The position numbers and the translations under genes were made by a program. A stretch of DNA of 42,506 nt, taken from a gamma proteobacterium SCGC AAA168-P09 (lineage in GTDB: Bacteria > Pseudomonadota > Gammaproteobacteria > Magnimaribacterales > D2472). Every line of letters begins with the position of its first letter. The first letter of the stretch is position 1. Shown here in pieces: positions 26,021 through 34,964 of the stretch. Below the pieces are notes generated by a model. That model worked only from the letters and a program-made list of their open reading frames with translations, was not told the origin of the DNA and did not search any database. The DNA lies in NCBI GenBank assembly GCA_000385055.1, contig ARRL01000006.1, forward strand, positions 1-42,506. Direction: 5' to 3'.

Positions 26021-26335
26021 ATGATTACAAGCCTTAAGTTTTTTTTTACGTTTTTATTTTCTATAAATTTATCAACAGCCATCATTATTGATGTCAGGAC
26101 AGCTGAGGAATGGAAAACCGGACACCTTGAAAATGCTGTTAATCTAGAGTGGCAGAATATATTAGAACTCTCATCTTCTATTGCTAAAGATGAAACAATA
26201 TATTTATATTGCAGAAGCGGAAACAGGTCAGGCAAAGCTGCAAATATACTTATTGATAATGGCTTTTTAAATGCAATTAATGCAGGCAGTATTAGTGAAG
26301 CAAGCAAAAGTTTAAATAAAAAAATTATCAATTAA
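26021..26335 (+). CDS. Secreted rhodanese-like protein
   Basis: Single rhodanese domain of 104 residues with a signal-peptide-like N-terminus (SLKFFFTFLFSINLSTA). The domain shows IIDVRTAEEWKTGHLENAVN and the active-site loop CRSGNRSG, with the sulfur-carrying Cys near 67. It is probably periplasmic and moves sulfur or reduces thiols. The start directly follows the GMC oxidoreductase stop, so the two are co-transcribed; the patatin gene follows after 11 bases. Confidence 0.88.
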   Translation: MITSLKFFFTFLFSINLSTAIIIDVRTAEEWKTGHLENAVNLEWQNILELSSSIAKDETIYLYCRSGNRSGKAANILIDNGFLNAINAGSISEASKSLNKKIIN

Positions 26336-26346
26336 GCATTTATTAA

Positions 26347-27282
26347 ATGAACTCTCTTTTAAACTTCTTTAAGAAGCCTAAAACTCAAAAGTCTCCAAAA
26401 AAAATAATATCTTTTGACGGGGGTGGGGTTAGAGCTATAGCAGGTATTGTTTTCCTTAAAAAATTTGAAGCCACTACTGGAAAAAAAGTTTCAGATATTT
26501 TTGATATGTTTGTTGGAACCAGTGCCGGATCTTTGAATGCAGCATGTTTTGCCTCAAGATCTATGGATGCTAGTGATGTAAAAAAATATTGGTCTGAAGA
26601 ATATCTTAATAGAATAATGGAGGCATCTTTTTTTTGGGATAAGGTTTCATTAATCCATGCTCGTCCAAAATATGAAAACAAAGGCAGAGTAAAGGTATTA
26701 AAAGAAATTTTTAAAGATAAAACTTTAGGAGAATCCAACAAGCCCATTCTTACACTTTGCTACGATGTAGAAAAAAGAAATCATGTTATTCATTCAAGCC
26801 TGACAACTCCAGAGATTTCTATTGTCGATGCTGTATCAGCATCCAGCGCAGCACCGATGTATTTTCCAACATATCAAATGGCTCAAGGTTCTTGGATGAT
26901 CGATGGCAGTGTTGTCACTAACAACCCAACACTTTTAGGGGTCATTCATGCTAGAAACTTTTTTCAAACTGAGGAGATAAAAGTTCTTAGTATAGGAGTG
27001 GGGCTTAATAAGAAAAGAATTGATGGAGAGAGTTCTTCAAACTGGGGAGGTATTAGCTGGTTAAGAAATGATGTGATGGGAATGGTCTTAGATTCAGAAG
27101 TTCATAATGATATCGCTTTAAATTTTATTGATAGTAACTATCTAAGAATTAACTCTCCTCTTAAAAATATAAATAGAATGCTTGATGATTCATCACCTGA
27201 AAATATAGAAAATATTCACTTAATGGGTCTTAGCTGGTGGGATGAGTTTGGGGAAGACTTAATAAAATTTATAGAAGATTAA
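26347..27282 (+). CDS. Patatin-like phospholipase
   Basis: Acyl hydrolase with a Ser/Asp dyad. The oxyanion loop is DGGGVRAIAG (about residues 24-33), the nucleophile elbow is GTSAG with Ser59, and the Asp lies in WMIDGSVVTNNP. There is no signal peptide, so it is probably cytoplasmic, as for CapV- or plant-patatin-like proteins. Neighbouring genes give no cyclase or toxin partner, so I do not call it a defence effector. The length of 311 is normal. It is likely co-transcribed with the GMC and rhodanese genes. Confidence 0.9.
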   Translation: MNSLLNFFKKPKTQKSPKKIISFDGGGVRAIAGIVFLKKFEATTGKKVSDIFDMFVGTSAGSLNAACFASRSMDASDVKKYWSEEYLNRIMEASFFWDKVSLIHARPKYENKGRVKVLKEIFKDKTLGESNKPILTLCYDVEKRNHVIHSSLTTPEISIVDAVSASSAAPMYFPTYQMAQGSWMIDGSVVTNNPTLLGVIHARNFFQTEEIKVLSIGVGLNKKRIDGESSSNWGGISWLRNDVMGMVLDSEVHNDIALNFIDSNYLRINSPLKNINRMLDDSSPENIENIHLMGLSWWDEFGEDLIKFIED

Positions 27283-27353
27283 TTTTTTTTTACTTTTCAT
27301 GAGAATTTTCATGTAAGATACATTTTTTTATTAATTGGATATTATTGAATACT

Positions 27354-27599
27354 ATGAATATATACGTTGGAAACATATCTTGGGGAATGACTGACCAAGA
27401 CCTAGAAAATCTTTTTGCAGAGCATGGCACTGTAACATCAGCTAAAATTATTACTGACAGAATGACAAATCGTTCTAGAGGTTTCGGTTTTGTTGAGATG
27501 AGTGATGGTGCAGAGGGAGCAATATCGGCTCTTAATGACAGCGAAATAGACGGAAGGAAATTGGTTGTTAATGAGTCAAAGCCAAGAGAATCAAGATAA
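27354..27599 (+). CDS. RNA-binding protein with one RRM domain
   Basis: An 81-residue RRM protein. RNP2 is IYVGNI at the N-terminus and RNP1 is RGFGFVEM near residues 43-50. The ATG at 27354 is chosen over the TTG at 27345 because the fold starts at MNIYVGN. Such proteins in cyanobacteria and marine Proteobacteria are often cold-induced RNA chaperones; that role is inferred here. The upstream gap carries CATGA...TCATG inverted bases near 27299-27314. A strong terminator follows. Confidence 0.93.
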   Translation: MNIYVGNISWGMTDQDLENLFAEHGTVTSAKIITDRMTNRSRGFGFVEMSDGAEGAISALNDSEIDGRKLVVNESKPRESR

Positions 27600-27631
27600 T
27601 CAATTAATCTTTTTTTCAAATTTTTTTTTAG

Positions 27632-27663
27632 AATCCAAGCAGTTTAAACTGCTTGGATTTTTT
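27632..27663 (+). terminator. Rho-independent terminator after the RRM gene
   Basis: AATCCAAGCAG (27632-27642) pairs with CTGCTTGGATT (27649-27659) around TTTAAA, followed by Ts to 27663. It separates the RRM gene from the TonB-dependent receptor. Confidence 0.93.
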
Positions 27664-27711
27664 CGTTAAATTTGTAAATTATTTACATATTTAATAATTT
27701 TAATCTAATTC

Positions 27712-27740
27712 TTGACGTTATTTTAACAATCATGTCTAAT
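27712..27740 (+). promoter_or_regulatory. Near-consensus sigma-70 promoter for the TonB-dependent receptor
   Basis: TTGACG (27712-27717), an exact 17-base spacer, and TCTAAT (27735-27740): five of six matches in each box. Transcription should start near 27747, giving a leader of about 28 bases with an AGGGGAAAA ribosome site before the GTG at 27775. It is the best promoter in the window, in line with the high expression usual for such receptors. Confidence 0.8.
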
Positions 27741-27774
27741 GAGTTAGTTTTTTTTAATTTATAGGGGAAAATCC

Positions 27775-30700
27775 GTGAATAAATATTTATTATCATTGCT
27801 ATTGCTATTGCCAATAACTTTTACTTTTGCTCAAGATGAATCATCAGAAGAAGAAGTTGAGGATGTGGTAGTTTTAGGTGTTAAACAGAGTTTGATCGAT
27901 GCTATCGATCTTAAAAGAAGTAAAGTTGGTGTTACTGAAGCTATTACTGCCGAAGATATTGGTAAATTCCCAGATCAAAACTTAGCTGAATCTTTGGGAA
28001 GAATTGCTGGTATTACTATTGATAGAAGTAATGTAGAAGGTTCAAGAGTTAATGTTAGGGGGTTAGGTTATATGTTTAATCTAGTTACACTAAACGGAAG
28101 ATCTATGCCAACGGTTGCAGGTCAGTATGATCATGGTAGAGGATTTGACTTTGGTGATATTTCTTCTCATGGCGTTTCGGCTGTTGAAGTATATAAATCT
28201 GCTAACGCAGTATTACCCTCAGGTGGTATTGGTGCAACAATCAATATGATTACAACAAAACCTCTAGTTACTGGTAACGCAGCATCATTTTCAGTTAGAA
28301 CTGTAAATGATACAAAAGTTGTTGAAGGTGATGAAAATACTCCAGAATTTGATTTTTTATTCAGCAGAACATCAGATCTTAAATTTGGTGACTATACACT
28401 CCCATTAGGTTTCTCTTTATCAGGTTCTCATCAAGAAAGACACAATAGAGAGGTAGGAACAAACGAAATTACATGGATTCCTGGGGGTTATGGTTTGTCC
28501 AGCTCTGCTCTTGTTTCAGGAAGTGCTGGAAGGGCTGATGGAGTTGTTTTCACTCCTGAATCAGTTGGCTTTAAGGCTAAAGATAATGAAAGGTTAAGAG
28601 AAAATCTTCAGGCAACATTTCAAATCGCTTTAACTGATAATGCTGTACTTACAATAGATAATACTTTTTCATCATTAGAATTTTCTACAACTGGAAGAGA
28701 GAAATCACAATATTGGGCTGGATATGATATTGATACATATACACTTAATGATAATGGTGCAGTTATAGCAGCAACCATACCTAACATGACTGTAGGTACA
28801 GCTGGTGGATTCCCTAATGATGACGGTCTTGCTGTAGATAATACTTTTTTATATGGTGATTCAACTAAAAGAAATAAGTCTTTGGGTGCAAATCTAGATA
28901 TTCAAGTTACTGATAATTTTAATCTTACTATTGATCATCATGAGTCAACTTCATCTAATGTAAGTAACGGAGATAATAAACTTATTTATTCAAATGGTGG
29001 TTGGTCAGGATGTATCGGAGCTGGGGGTCAGTGGGGTGGAAATCCATGGCAAACATATAATGGTTCGTGGCAATCTTGCCATGCAAAAGCTGCTGCTAGA
29101 ACTCTTGATATGACTGGTAATGTACCTGTTATTACTCAAGACTGGATCAGAGGCGGCTCTAATGATTCAATAGATACCCTTGTTGGAGCTGATATGGGTC
29201 CAAGAGAGGGGTATATTTCAGATGCTACTCAAGATGGTGAGGTTAATCAAACTCAAATCATAGGTTCATGGGATAATAATACTAGCAGTCTCGAGTTCAT
29301 TTCTAATATAGAGTTTGGATTATCAACAACAACAATGCAGTTCGATAATATGAATGCTCGTGCAAAAATAGTTGCCGGTAATACTGAAGGTTCTCCTGTA
29401 ATGCCAAGTGTTTTAGCTATGCCTGATGATGCCTTTACTATGACAACGACTGATACTTGGAATAATGGTATTTTTGGTTCTTTGCAATGGGCAGATTTAT
29501 CAATAGAAGATGCAATTTACTACTTTGAAAGAGCAAATATTGCACCTTATGTTTTTACAGACGCAGATGATGAGGAGAGTAGAAATAATAGGTGGTACAA
29601 CAATTTAAATAATTGGTCTGAAGCTTGTACAGCCAATGATGCAGTTGAGGACGGAGTCAATACAGGTTGGACAGCATTTGGTTATGATGGTTGGAATGTT
29701 AATTACCCAACACAAACGAGCATGAGAGGTGTAATTTGTGCTGGAACACCAGATTCATTAAACACTATTATTGAAGAAACTGATTCCGTATTTGTTAATG
29801 TAAATTTTGATACTGATTACAATGGAATGCCACTAAAAGCACAATTTGGATTAAGGTATGAAAAAATTACAAGATCATCAAATAGTATGGCTACAGTTCC
29901 AGTTAATACTGTTTGGGGTTTTGGAGCTTGGAGCCTTGCCGAATATGGCACTCAAGAGGGTCTCACATTTATAACAGAAGAAGGTTATTACGATTCAAGT
30001 TCAACTAACTCATATTTATTACCAACTTTTAATATGAGTCTTGGTTTAAATGATAACGAAGTTATTAGGTTTGGAGTAAGTGAGACGATAGCTCAGCCAT
30101 CCCTATGGCAAACAAGAGCTGGGTTTGATTTAGGTGATTATACATGGAGTAGTCCAACATCTTTGGCCAGAGGAAATCCTGAATTAACTCCATACACAGC
30201 TTTAAACATAGACTTTGCATATGAAAATTATTATGCCGAAGGTAGTTATTATGCGGTTAATGTATTTACAAAAGAAATCGAGGACTATCATGGTGGTGAC
30301 AACGCTCTTGAAAGCTTCAATAATGTCCCAGATGTATTCCATTCAAGATATATTGCAGCAACTGGTCAAAACCCAGGAAGTTGTGTAGGTGCTAATTGGG
30401 GAGCTGCTATGGTTGAACCAAACCTATGCTGGCAAGATATATTTATTGGTTTAGGTTATGCACATCCTACTGCTGATAGCACAAACGGATGGCCAGCTGG
30501 AACATATGGAATTGATGGTGAAACTGGTCTTAACTGGGTTGGTATAGGAGATTCAGATGATGGTTTGTTGCAGTTTGCTTCTTCAATGCCTGTTAACAAA
30601 TATGATGGAAGACTTTCCGGTTTAGAATTATCAGTACAGCATTTCTTTGAAGGAACTCCTTATGGTGTTCAAGCAAATGCAGTTATGTTGCAAACAGATG

Positions 30701-31050
30701 AAGAAGCTGATTCATATTTAATTGGAGAACAGAGAGCTCTACCTGGATTTGGAAATGGAGCTAATTTTTCAGTTTTTTATGAAGATGAAAAATATTCTGC
30801 AAGACTATCATATAACTGGAGAGATGAAAGTTATGCTGGTGAAGATTTGTTCAACCCATTATTTATCGAAGCAAGAGGTCAGTTAGACTTTAATGCTTCA
30901 TATATTATTAATGATAATGCAGTTGTATTCATCGAAGGATTAAATATATCTGATCAAGATGTCAGACTATTCTCTAGATATAAAGAAATGCTTTTCTTAT
31001 ATCAAGATCATGGTCCTATATACAAAGCAGGTATTAGATATAAGTTTTAA
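27775..31050 (+). CDS. TonB-dependent outer-membrane receptor
   Basis: Outer-membrane channel that imports a substrate using TonB energy. A signal peptide (about residues 1-19, ending FAQ) is followed by a TonB-box-like EEVEDVVVLG, the plug domain (AEDIGKFPDQNLAESLGRI, GSRVNVRGLGY, SANAVLPSGGIGATINM) and a long barrel ending in IRYKF with a terminal Phe. The plug sequence resembles the Xanthomonas/Caulobacter-type receptors of oligotrophs, which often take up carbohydrates or complex organics. The length of 1091 is large. The barrel is rich in Asn, Gly and Trp. The start is GTG with a good ribosome site. The substrate cannot be told; the next gene is a peptidase lipoprotein beyond a terminator. 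Confidence 0.95.
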   Translation: MNKYLLSLLLLLPITFTFAQDESSEEEVEDVVVLGVKQSLIDAIDLKRSKVGVTEAITAEDIGKFPDQNLAESLGRIAGITIDRSNVEGSRVNVRGLGYMFNLVTLNGRSMPTVAGQYDHGRGFDFGDISSHGVSAVEVYKSANAVLPSGGIGATINMITTKPLVTGNAASFSVRTVNDTKVVEGDENTPEFDFLFSRTSDLKFGDYTLPLGFSLSGSHQERHNREVGTNEITWIPGGYGLSSSALVSGSAGRADGVVFTPESVGFKAKDNERLRENLQATFQIALTDNAVLTIDNTFSSLEFSTTGREKSQYWAGYDIDTYTLNDNGAVIAATIPNMTVGTAGGFPNDDGLAVDNTFLYGDSTKRNKSLGANLDIQVTDNFNLTIDHHESTSSNVSNGDNKLIYSNGGWSGCIGAGGQWGGNPWQTYNGSWQSCHAKAAARTLDMTGNVPVITQDWIRGGSNDSIDTLVGADMGPREGYISDATQDGEVNQTQIIGSWDNNTSSLEFISNIEFGLSTTTMQFDNMNARAKIVAGNTEGSPVMPSVLAMPDDAFTMTTTDTWNNGIFGSLQWADLSIEDAIYYFERANIAPYVFTDADDEESRNNRWYNNLNNWSEACTANDAVEDGVNTGWTAFGYDGWNVNYPTQTSMRGVICAGTPDSLNTIIEETDSVFVNVNFDTDYNGMPLKAQFGLRYEKITRSSNSMATVPVNTVWGFGAWSLAEYGTQEGLTFITEEGYYDSSSTNSYLLPTFNMSLGLNDNEVIRFGVSETIAQPSLWQTRAGFDLGDYTWSSPTSLARGNPELTPYTALNIDFAYENYYAEGSYYAVNVFTKEIEDYHGGDNALESFNNVPDVFHSRYIAATGQNPGSCVGANWGAAMVEPNLCWQDIFIGLGYAHPTADSTNGWPAGTYGIDGETGLNWVGIGDSDDGLLQFASSMPVNKYDGRLSGLELSVQHFFEGTPYGVQANAVMLQTDEEADSYLIGEQRALPGFGNGANFSVFYEDEKYSARLSYNWRDESYAGEDLFNPLFIEARGQLDFNASYIINDNAVVFIEGLNISDQDVRLFSRYKEMLFLYQDHGPIYKAGIRYKF

Positions 31051-31067
31051 TAAAACTTAAAAAATTC

Positions 31068-31098
31068 AAAAACCGCTGCTAGTCAGCGGTTTTTTTTT
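31068..31098 (+). terminator. Rho-independent terminator after the TonB-dependent receptor
   Basis: AAAAACCGCTG (31068-31078) pairs with CAGCGGTTTTT (31084-31094) around CTAGT, with a T-run to 31098. Confidence 0.95.
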
Positions 31099-31111
31099 GC
31101 TTTATTTTATA

Positions 31112-31117
31112 TATACT
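31112..31117 (+). promoter_or_regulatory. Predicted -10 box of the M64 lipoprotein gene
   Basis: TATACT lies six bases (GAATAT) before the ATG at 31124. There is no Shine-Dalgarno between the preceding terminator and the start. This fits a leaderless transcript. No convincing -35 is visible because the terminator T-run occupies that position. Confidence 0.4.
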
Positions 31118-31123
31118 GAATAT

Positions 31124-33736
31124 ATGAAAAGCAATTATATAAAGTCATTATCTATTTTAATATTTTTAACATCTTGTGGTGGTGGTGGCGGCTCTGCTCC
31201 TTTCTCATTTACTGTTGGGTTAGACCAGATTGTATCCACAAATGAAGATGTTCTTCTTACGGGTAGTTTCTCAGCCTCAACCAACTATTCATCGAATATT
31301 ACCTATTCAATTTCAACATTTCCAAAAAATGGAAATGTCTCAATTAACAGTTCAGGCAGATATTCTTATACACCAACTTTAAACTTCCATGGTAACGATG
31401 ACTTTGATATTACTTTCTCTGCAACCCAGGTTGATGATGCCGGTCAGACAATAGGTGCTCCAATTACTTATATCAGATCTGTTGATGTAACTATTAATCC
31501 TGTTAATGATAGTCCAACAATATCTGTAACCAGTGATTTTTCTGACTACAACAATAACACTCTTATATTTGATGATACCTTTGAACTTAAAGTTCAGGTA
31601 TCTGATGTAGATAATACTATTAGCGAACTCTCTTTATATGGTCAAATTGGTAATGAGGTATTATCAGGGACATATAATGAGCCTGTTGTAGGCGCATCTG
31701 GAACTCTGAATTTAGATATGGCTGATCTTAATAATGCCGGATATCAGAGTATTCAAATTTGTGCTTCAGACGGTGATTTAAGCTCTTGTGTTGCTGGTTT
31801 TGATGCTTACTTTATTTCAAACAAACAAATAATTAGCATTGATAATTCTTGTGATGAAGATGGTTCAAATTGTTCATCAGATGATCACTATCTATACTAT
31901 CTAGTTGGCAGCCCAGGTGATACAGCTAATACAGAATATGTTTTTATTGGAGATCGCCTTACTACTGAAAATATTGATTTTTTTAGAAGTGAAGTTTTAG
32001 ATTCTGTTAATACTTTAGTAGCTTCTGATGCTGGCACTTTTATAAATGGATTTTTCTCTATTGCAGTAATTGAAGAGGTTGCACAATCTGGTCTGTCAGC
32101 ATTTGAGATACTCTCAGGTTCTGATAATTGTTCTTATGATAGTTTGCCCACAACATATTGTATTGGAGATATTGATAGAGATAGAATATCTAATGCTTTT
32201 GATTACGATGTAGCAGCTTTCATTTCATCTCTATCAGGCAGGGGTGTGGCACAAGGAGATATAAATATCCAGCAACTTTCAAATAGCACAGAAGAGGTTG
32301 TCATGCATGAACTAGGTCACTCTCATGGTTATATGGGTGATGAATATGATTCTGGCAGTGAATATGATACTGACTTACCTAGAGCAGATACATACATTAA
32401 CACGACTTCAGTAGGTAATCCCAGTTCAGTAAAATGGAAACACTATATTGAAGACTTAACTAATGTTGCAGGTGTTGATTATGATATTTGCTATAACTTT
32501 TCCGATGGAGATATTTATTATCGCGATCAAGTTGGCAATGGAACATATGAAGATTGCGAGTGTTTTTACAATCAATTTCCTGATAATGAAGACTATTCAG
32601 GTGAGAATAATGATCCTGACTGTCTAACTAACACCGGAGTCATACCTGGAACCTATTATGACGAAGATGAAACTTACAGGCCTTTATATTGGACTGTTAT
32701 GGAAAGTGGAGCTGATCAAGGGTATGGAAAAGTAAATATTGAAGGTTTTGCCTTCGGCTCAATCATGAACCAAGGTTTTGCTGACTATACTATAAATGGA
32801 TCTCCTAATATTGAAGCTCTCACATCAACCTCGGCGCTGCAAAGCGGCTTAATAAATTTTTCTATTAATGCTGAATATGATTCCAATAAAGTTAGATTAA
32901 AGTGGTTTAAAGATGGTGTTGAACAAACTCAACTTCAGGATGATACTAGTGTAAGTTTTAATAGGCCTGCTAATAATGCTGAAGTAACTTACTCTTGGAC
33001 AGTTGAAGATTTATCTGGACTCGTAAATGCTCCAAATGATCCCTTAGATCCATTGGATTTTTACGAAGGATGGTTTGAATATAACTACTATTATGAAAGT
33101 GATCCTGATGCAATACCTTATGAGGCTCAACAACCGTTTGTAGGATCTTGGTTATGGTATTCAAGTACAGATGGTTATTTGTATGATAATCAGGTGGATT
33201 CTAATCAGGATTATATGTTTGCAGAAATATGTTGTTCAATGAGTGGCGCTGTAAAAATTAAATGGAGTAATTATGATGAGGCTTCATCTTCTTCTGACTC
33301 TACTAATACAAAAAGAAAGTCATATATGAATATCTCTGCTAGCCCAAATAAAAAAGAGAAGATTTTTTCATTAGACTTAAAAAAGAACGAAATTCAAATT
33401 AATTCGATTGAAAACAAAAAACCAAATAAGAAAAACATAAGAAGGCCTTTTCTTGCTAAGACTGATATTTATTCAATCAACTTCTTTGATGAGAGTGGCA
33501 ACATAATATACAGACTAGGTATTGGAAATCCATTTGAGATAAAGATTCAGCATATAGGTTATACAGATAAACATCACCATTCTCATATAGATTTAGATGA
33601 TCATATTATTGAGAGCAGTAATATCACTAATTTAAAATTAGTTATTCCATCCGAGCTCAACCCAACCTCAATTTCTTTATCAAAAAGAGGTGCCTTGAAC
33701 TCCTATAAAGAAGTAGCAAGAATTGATGTTAAATAA
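31124..33736 (+). CDS. Large lipoprotein with M64-type zinc metallopeptidase domain
   Basis: An 870-residue lipoprotein. The signal ends in the lipobox FLTSC followed by five Gly. ATG 31124 is chosen because the frame's earlier TTG lies inside the terminator. Residues of about 35-135 form a cadherin/VCBS-like Ig domain ending NPVNDSP. The catalytic motif is HELGHSHGYMGDEYD with His395, Glu396 and His399, as in IgA-peptidase M64 proteins (HEFGHSF.GLADEY). A Cys- and Asp-rich part follows (FSDGDIYYRDQ, ECFYNQFPDNED), then a further beta-rich region. Surface protein or peptide digestion is likely. It may feed the upstream TonB receptor, which is inference. Confidence 0.82.
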   Translation: MKSNYIKSLSILIFLTSCGGGGGSAPFSFTVGLDQIVSTNEDVLLTGSFSASTNYSSNITYSISTFPKNGNVSINSSGRYSYTPTLNFHGNDDFDITFSATQVDDAGQTIGAPITYIRSVDVTINPVNDSPTISVTSDFSDYNNNTLIFDDTFELKVQVSDVDNTISELSLYGQIGNEVLSGTYNEPVVGASGTLNLDMADLNNAGYQSIQICASDGDLSSCVAGFDAYFISNKQIISIDNSCDEDGSNCSSDDHYLYYLVGSPGDTANTEYVFIGDRLTTENIDFFRSEVLDSVNTLVASDAGTFINGFFSIAVIEEVAQSGLSAFEILSGSDNCSYDSLPTTYCIGDIDRDRISNAFDYDVAAFISSLSGRGVAQGDINIQQLSNSTEEVVMHELGHSHGYMGDEYDSGSEYDTDLPRADTYINTTSVGNPSSVKWKHYIEDLTNVAGVDYDICYNFSDGDIYYRDQVGNGTYEDCECFYNQFPDNEDYSGENNDPDCLTNTGVIPGTYYDEDETYRPLYWTVMESGADQGYGKVNIEGFAFGSIMNQGFADYTINGSPNIEALTSTSALQSGLINFSINAEYDSNKVRLKWFKDGVEQTQLQDDTSVSFNRPANNAEVTYSWTVEDLSGLVNAPNDPLDPLDFYEGWFEYNYYYESDPDAIPYEAQQPFVGSWLWYSSTDGYLYDNQVDSNQDYMFAEICCSMSGAVKIKWSNYDEASSSSDSTNTKRKSYMNISASPNKKEKIFSLDLKKNEIQINSIENKKPNKKNIRRPFLAKTDIYSINFFDESGNIIYRLGIGNPFEIKIQHIGYTDKHHHSHIDLDDHIIESSNITNLKLVIPSELNPTSISLSKRGALNSYKEVARIDVK

Positions 33737-33770
33737 TTAATTTCTTTAAGATTCTTAGTATTTTTTGTAA

Positions 33771-33776
33771 TATAAT
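33771..33776 (+). promoter_or_regulatory. -10 box of tRNA-Gly
   Basis: A perfect TATAAT at 33771-33776, 22 bases before the mature tRNA. No good -35 is seen at 16-18 bases upstream. Confidence 0.5.
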
Positions 33777-33798
33777 GGCTTACTTTTTTAGTTCAAAT

Positions 33799-33874
33799 GC
33801 GGTACTAGCTCAGTTGGTAGAGCGTCTGCTTGCCAAGCAGAAGGCCGCCGGTTCGAGACCGGCGTACCGCACCA
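33799..33874 (+). tRNA. tRNA-Gly (anticodon GCC)
   Basis: A 76-base tRNA with encoded CCA. The acceptor stem is GCGGTAC/GTACCGC, the D arm includes AGCTCAGTTGGTAGAGC, and the T arm is CCGGTTCGAGACCGG. The anticodon loop TTGCCAA gives GCC at 33832-33834. The lipoprotein esterase starts 28 bases later and may be read from the same promoter. Confidence 0.97.
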
Positions 33875-33901
33875 TTCAATCATTCAATATAAAGCCTATT
33901 T

Positions 33902-34867
33902 ATGAAATCTAGATTATTGATTGTATGTTTTGTTTTCTTTCTTATGTCATGTGGTGGCGGTACCTCTCAATCAAATGAAAATTTAATTAATGATGTTATA
34001 TCAACTAAAGAAAGCTGTGTCAGTGTTGGTTTAAAGACTGAGAGATGTACCTTTATGCACAATGAGCTCGAAAGGTTTTATTTTATTTATAAACCAGAAT
34101 CATTATCCCAAAATAATAACGAGCTTCCTTTATTGTTTGCACTCCATGGTTATGGTTCTTCAGCAGCTATTCATAAATCTTATACACAATACGAAAATCT
34201 TGCCGAAGAAAATCAATTTATTCTTGTTTATCCGCAAGGTTATAAGCTTGAAACTGTATTAACAAATAGTAATTCTCATTGGAATTCAGGTGCTTGGACT
34301 ATTGGAAGTGATGTTGACGATGTCGACTTTATTGATACTGTTATAAACCTTGTCAAAGATAAAGAAAACATAGACTCTAATCGTATTTATTCTTCCGGTA
34401 TGTCCAATGGCGGTTTTATGAGTTATCACTTAGCTTGTAATTTAAGTAATAAGATTGCTGCTATTGCCTCTGTAACCGGATCCATGAGTAAGCAAACATT
34501 TGATAGTTGTTCACCAAATCATCCAATGCCTATTCTTCAAATTCATGGTCTTATTGATCTTACGGTCCCATACAATGGGAATGACACCATTGGTATGAAA
34601 TCCATCGACAGTATTCTTAGCTATTGGGCCAATAATAATGGCTGTAATCCTGAAAGAATAATTGAGGTAACTGACTATTTTAATGGAAAGGGGTCAATAG
34701 ATTTTATTAATTATGTATCTTGTATGAATAATGCCGACGTAAGTCTTATTAGAATTCCTACAATGGGCCATACCTGGCCTTCAAAAGATAATTTTAATAT
34801 TTCTGCATCTGAGGAGATCTGGAATTTTCTTTCACAATTTAATATCTATGGAAAAATTAATAATTAA
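33902..34867 (+). CDS. Lipoprotein esterase of the PHB depolymerase / feruloyl esterase family
   Basis: Alpha/beta hydrolase on the cell envelope. The lipobox LMSC is followed by GGG, as in the M64 lipoprotein. Catalytic features are the oxyanion region FALHGYGSSA, the Ser in SSGMSNGGFMSYHLAC, the Asp in HGLIDLTVPYNG and the His in MGHTWPS. This pattern fits the LpqC / PHB-depolymerase esterases, which act on polyesters, feruloyl esters or acetylated sugars. The length of 321 is normal. The substrate is unknown. Microsatellite-like AT repeats follow the stop (34869-34880). Confidence 0.88.
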   Translation: MKSRLLIVCFVFFLMSCGGGTSQSNENLINDVISTKESCVSVGLKTERCTFMHNELERFYFIYKPESLSQNNNELPLLFALHGYGSSAAIHKSYTQYENLAEENQFILVYPQGYKLETVLTNSNSHWNSGAWTIGSDVDDVDFIDTVINLVKDKENIDSNRIYSSGMSNGGFMSYHLACNLSNKIAAIASVTGSMSKQTFDSCSPNHPMPILQIHGLIDLTVPYNGNDTIGMKSIDSILSYWANNNGCNPERIIEVTDYFNGKGSIDFINYVSCMNNADVSLIRIPTMGHTWPSKDNFNISASEEIWNFLSQFNIYGKINN

Positions 34868-34964
34868 AATATATATATATGTAATTTTTATACCTAATAA
34901 ATTTTTTTAGGCCTAATAATAATGTATATTTAAAATTCAAACTTTAATTATAGGGAGAAAATAT

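Noticed and set aside
26347..27282. Patatin phospholipase as an anti-phage (CBASS-type) effector
   Set aside because: No nucleotide cyclase, E1/E2-like or sensor gene lies nearby; the neighbours are a rhodanese and an RRM protein.
34868..34925. AT microsatellite and CCTA...TAGG hairpin after the esterase as a terminator or repeat element
   Set aside because: The stem is only four pairs and the T-run is in the loop rather than after it; in DNA this AT-rich it can occur by chance.
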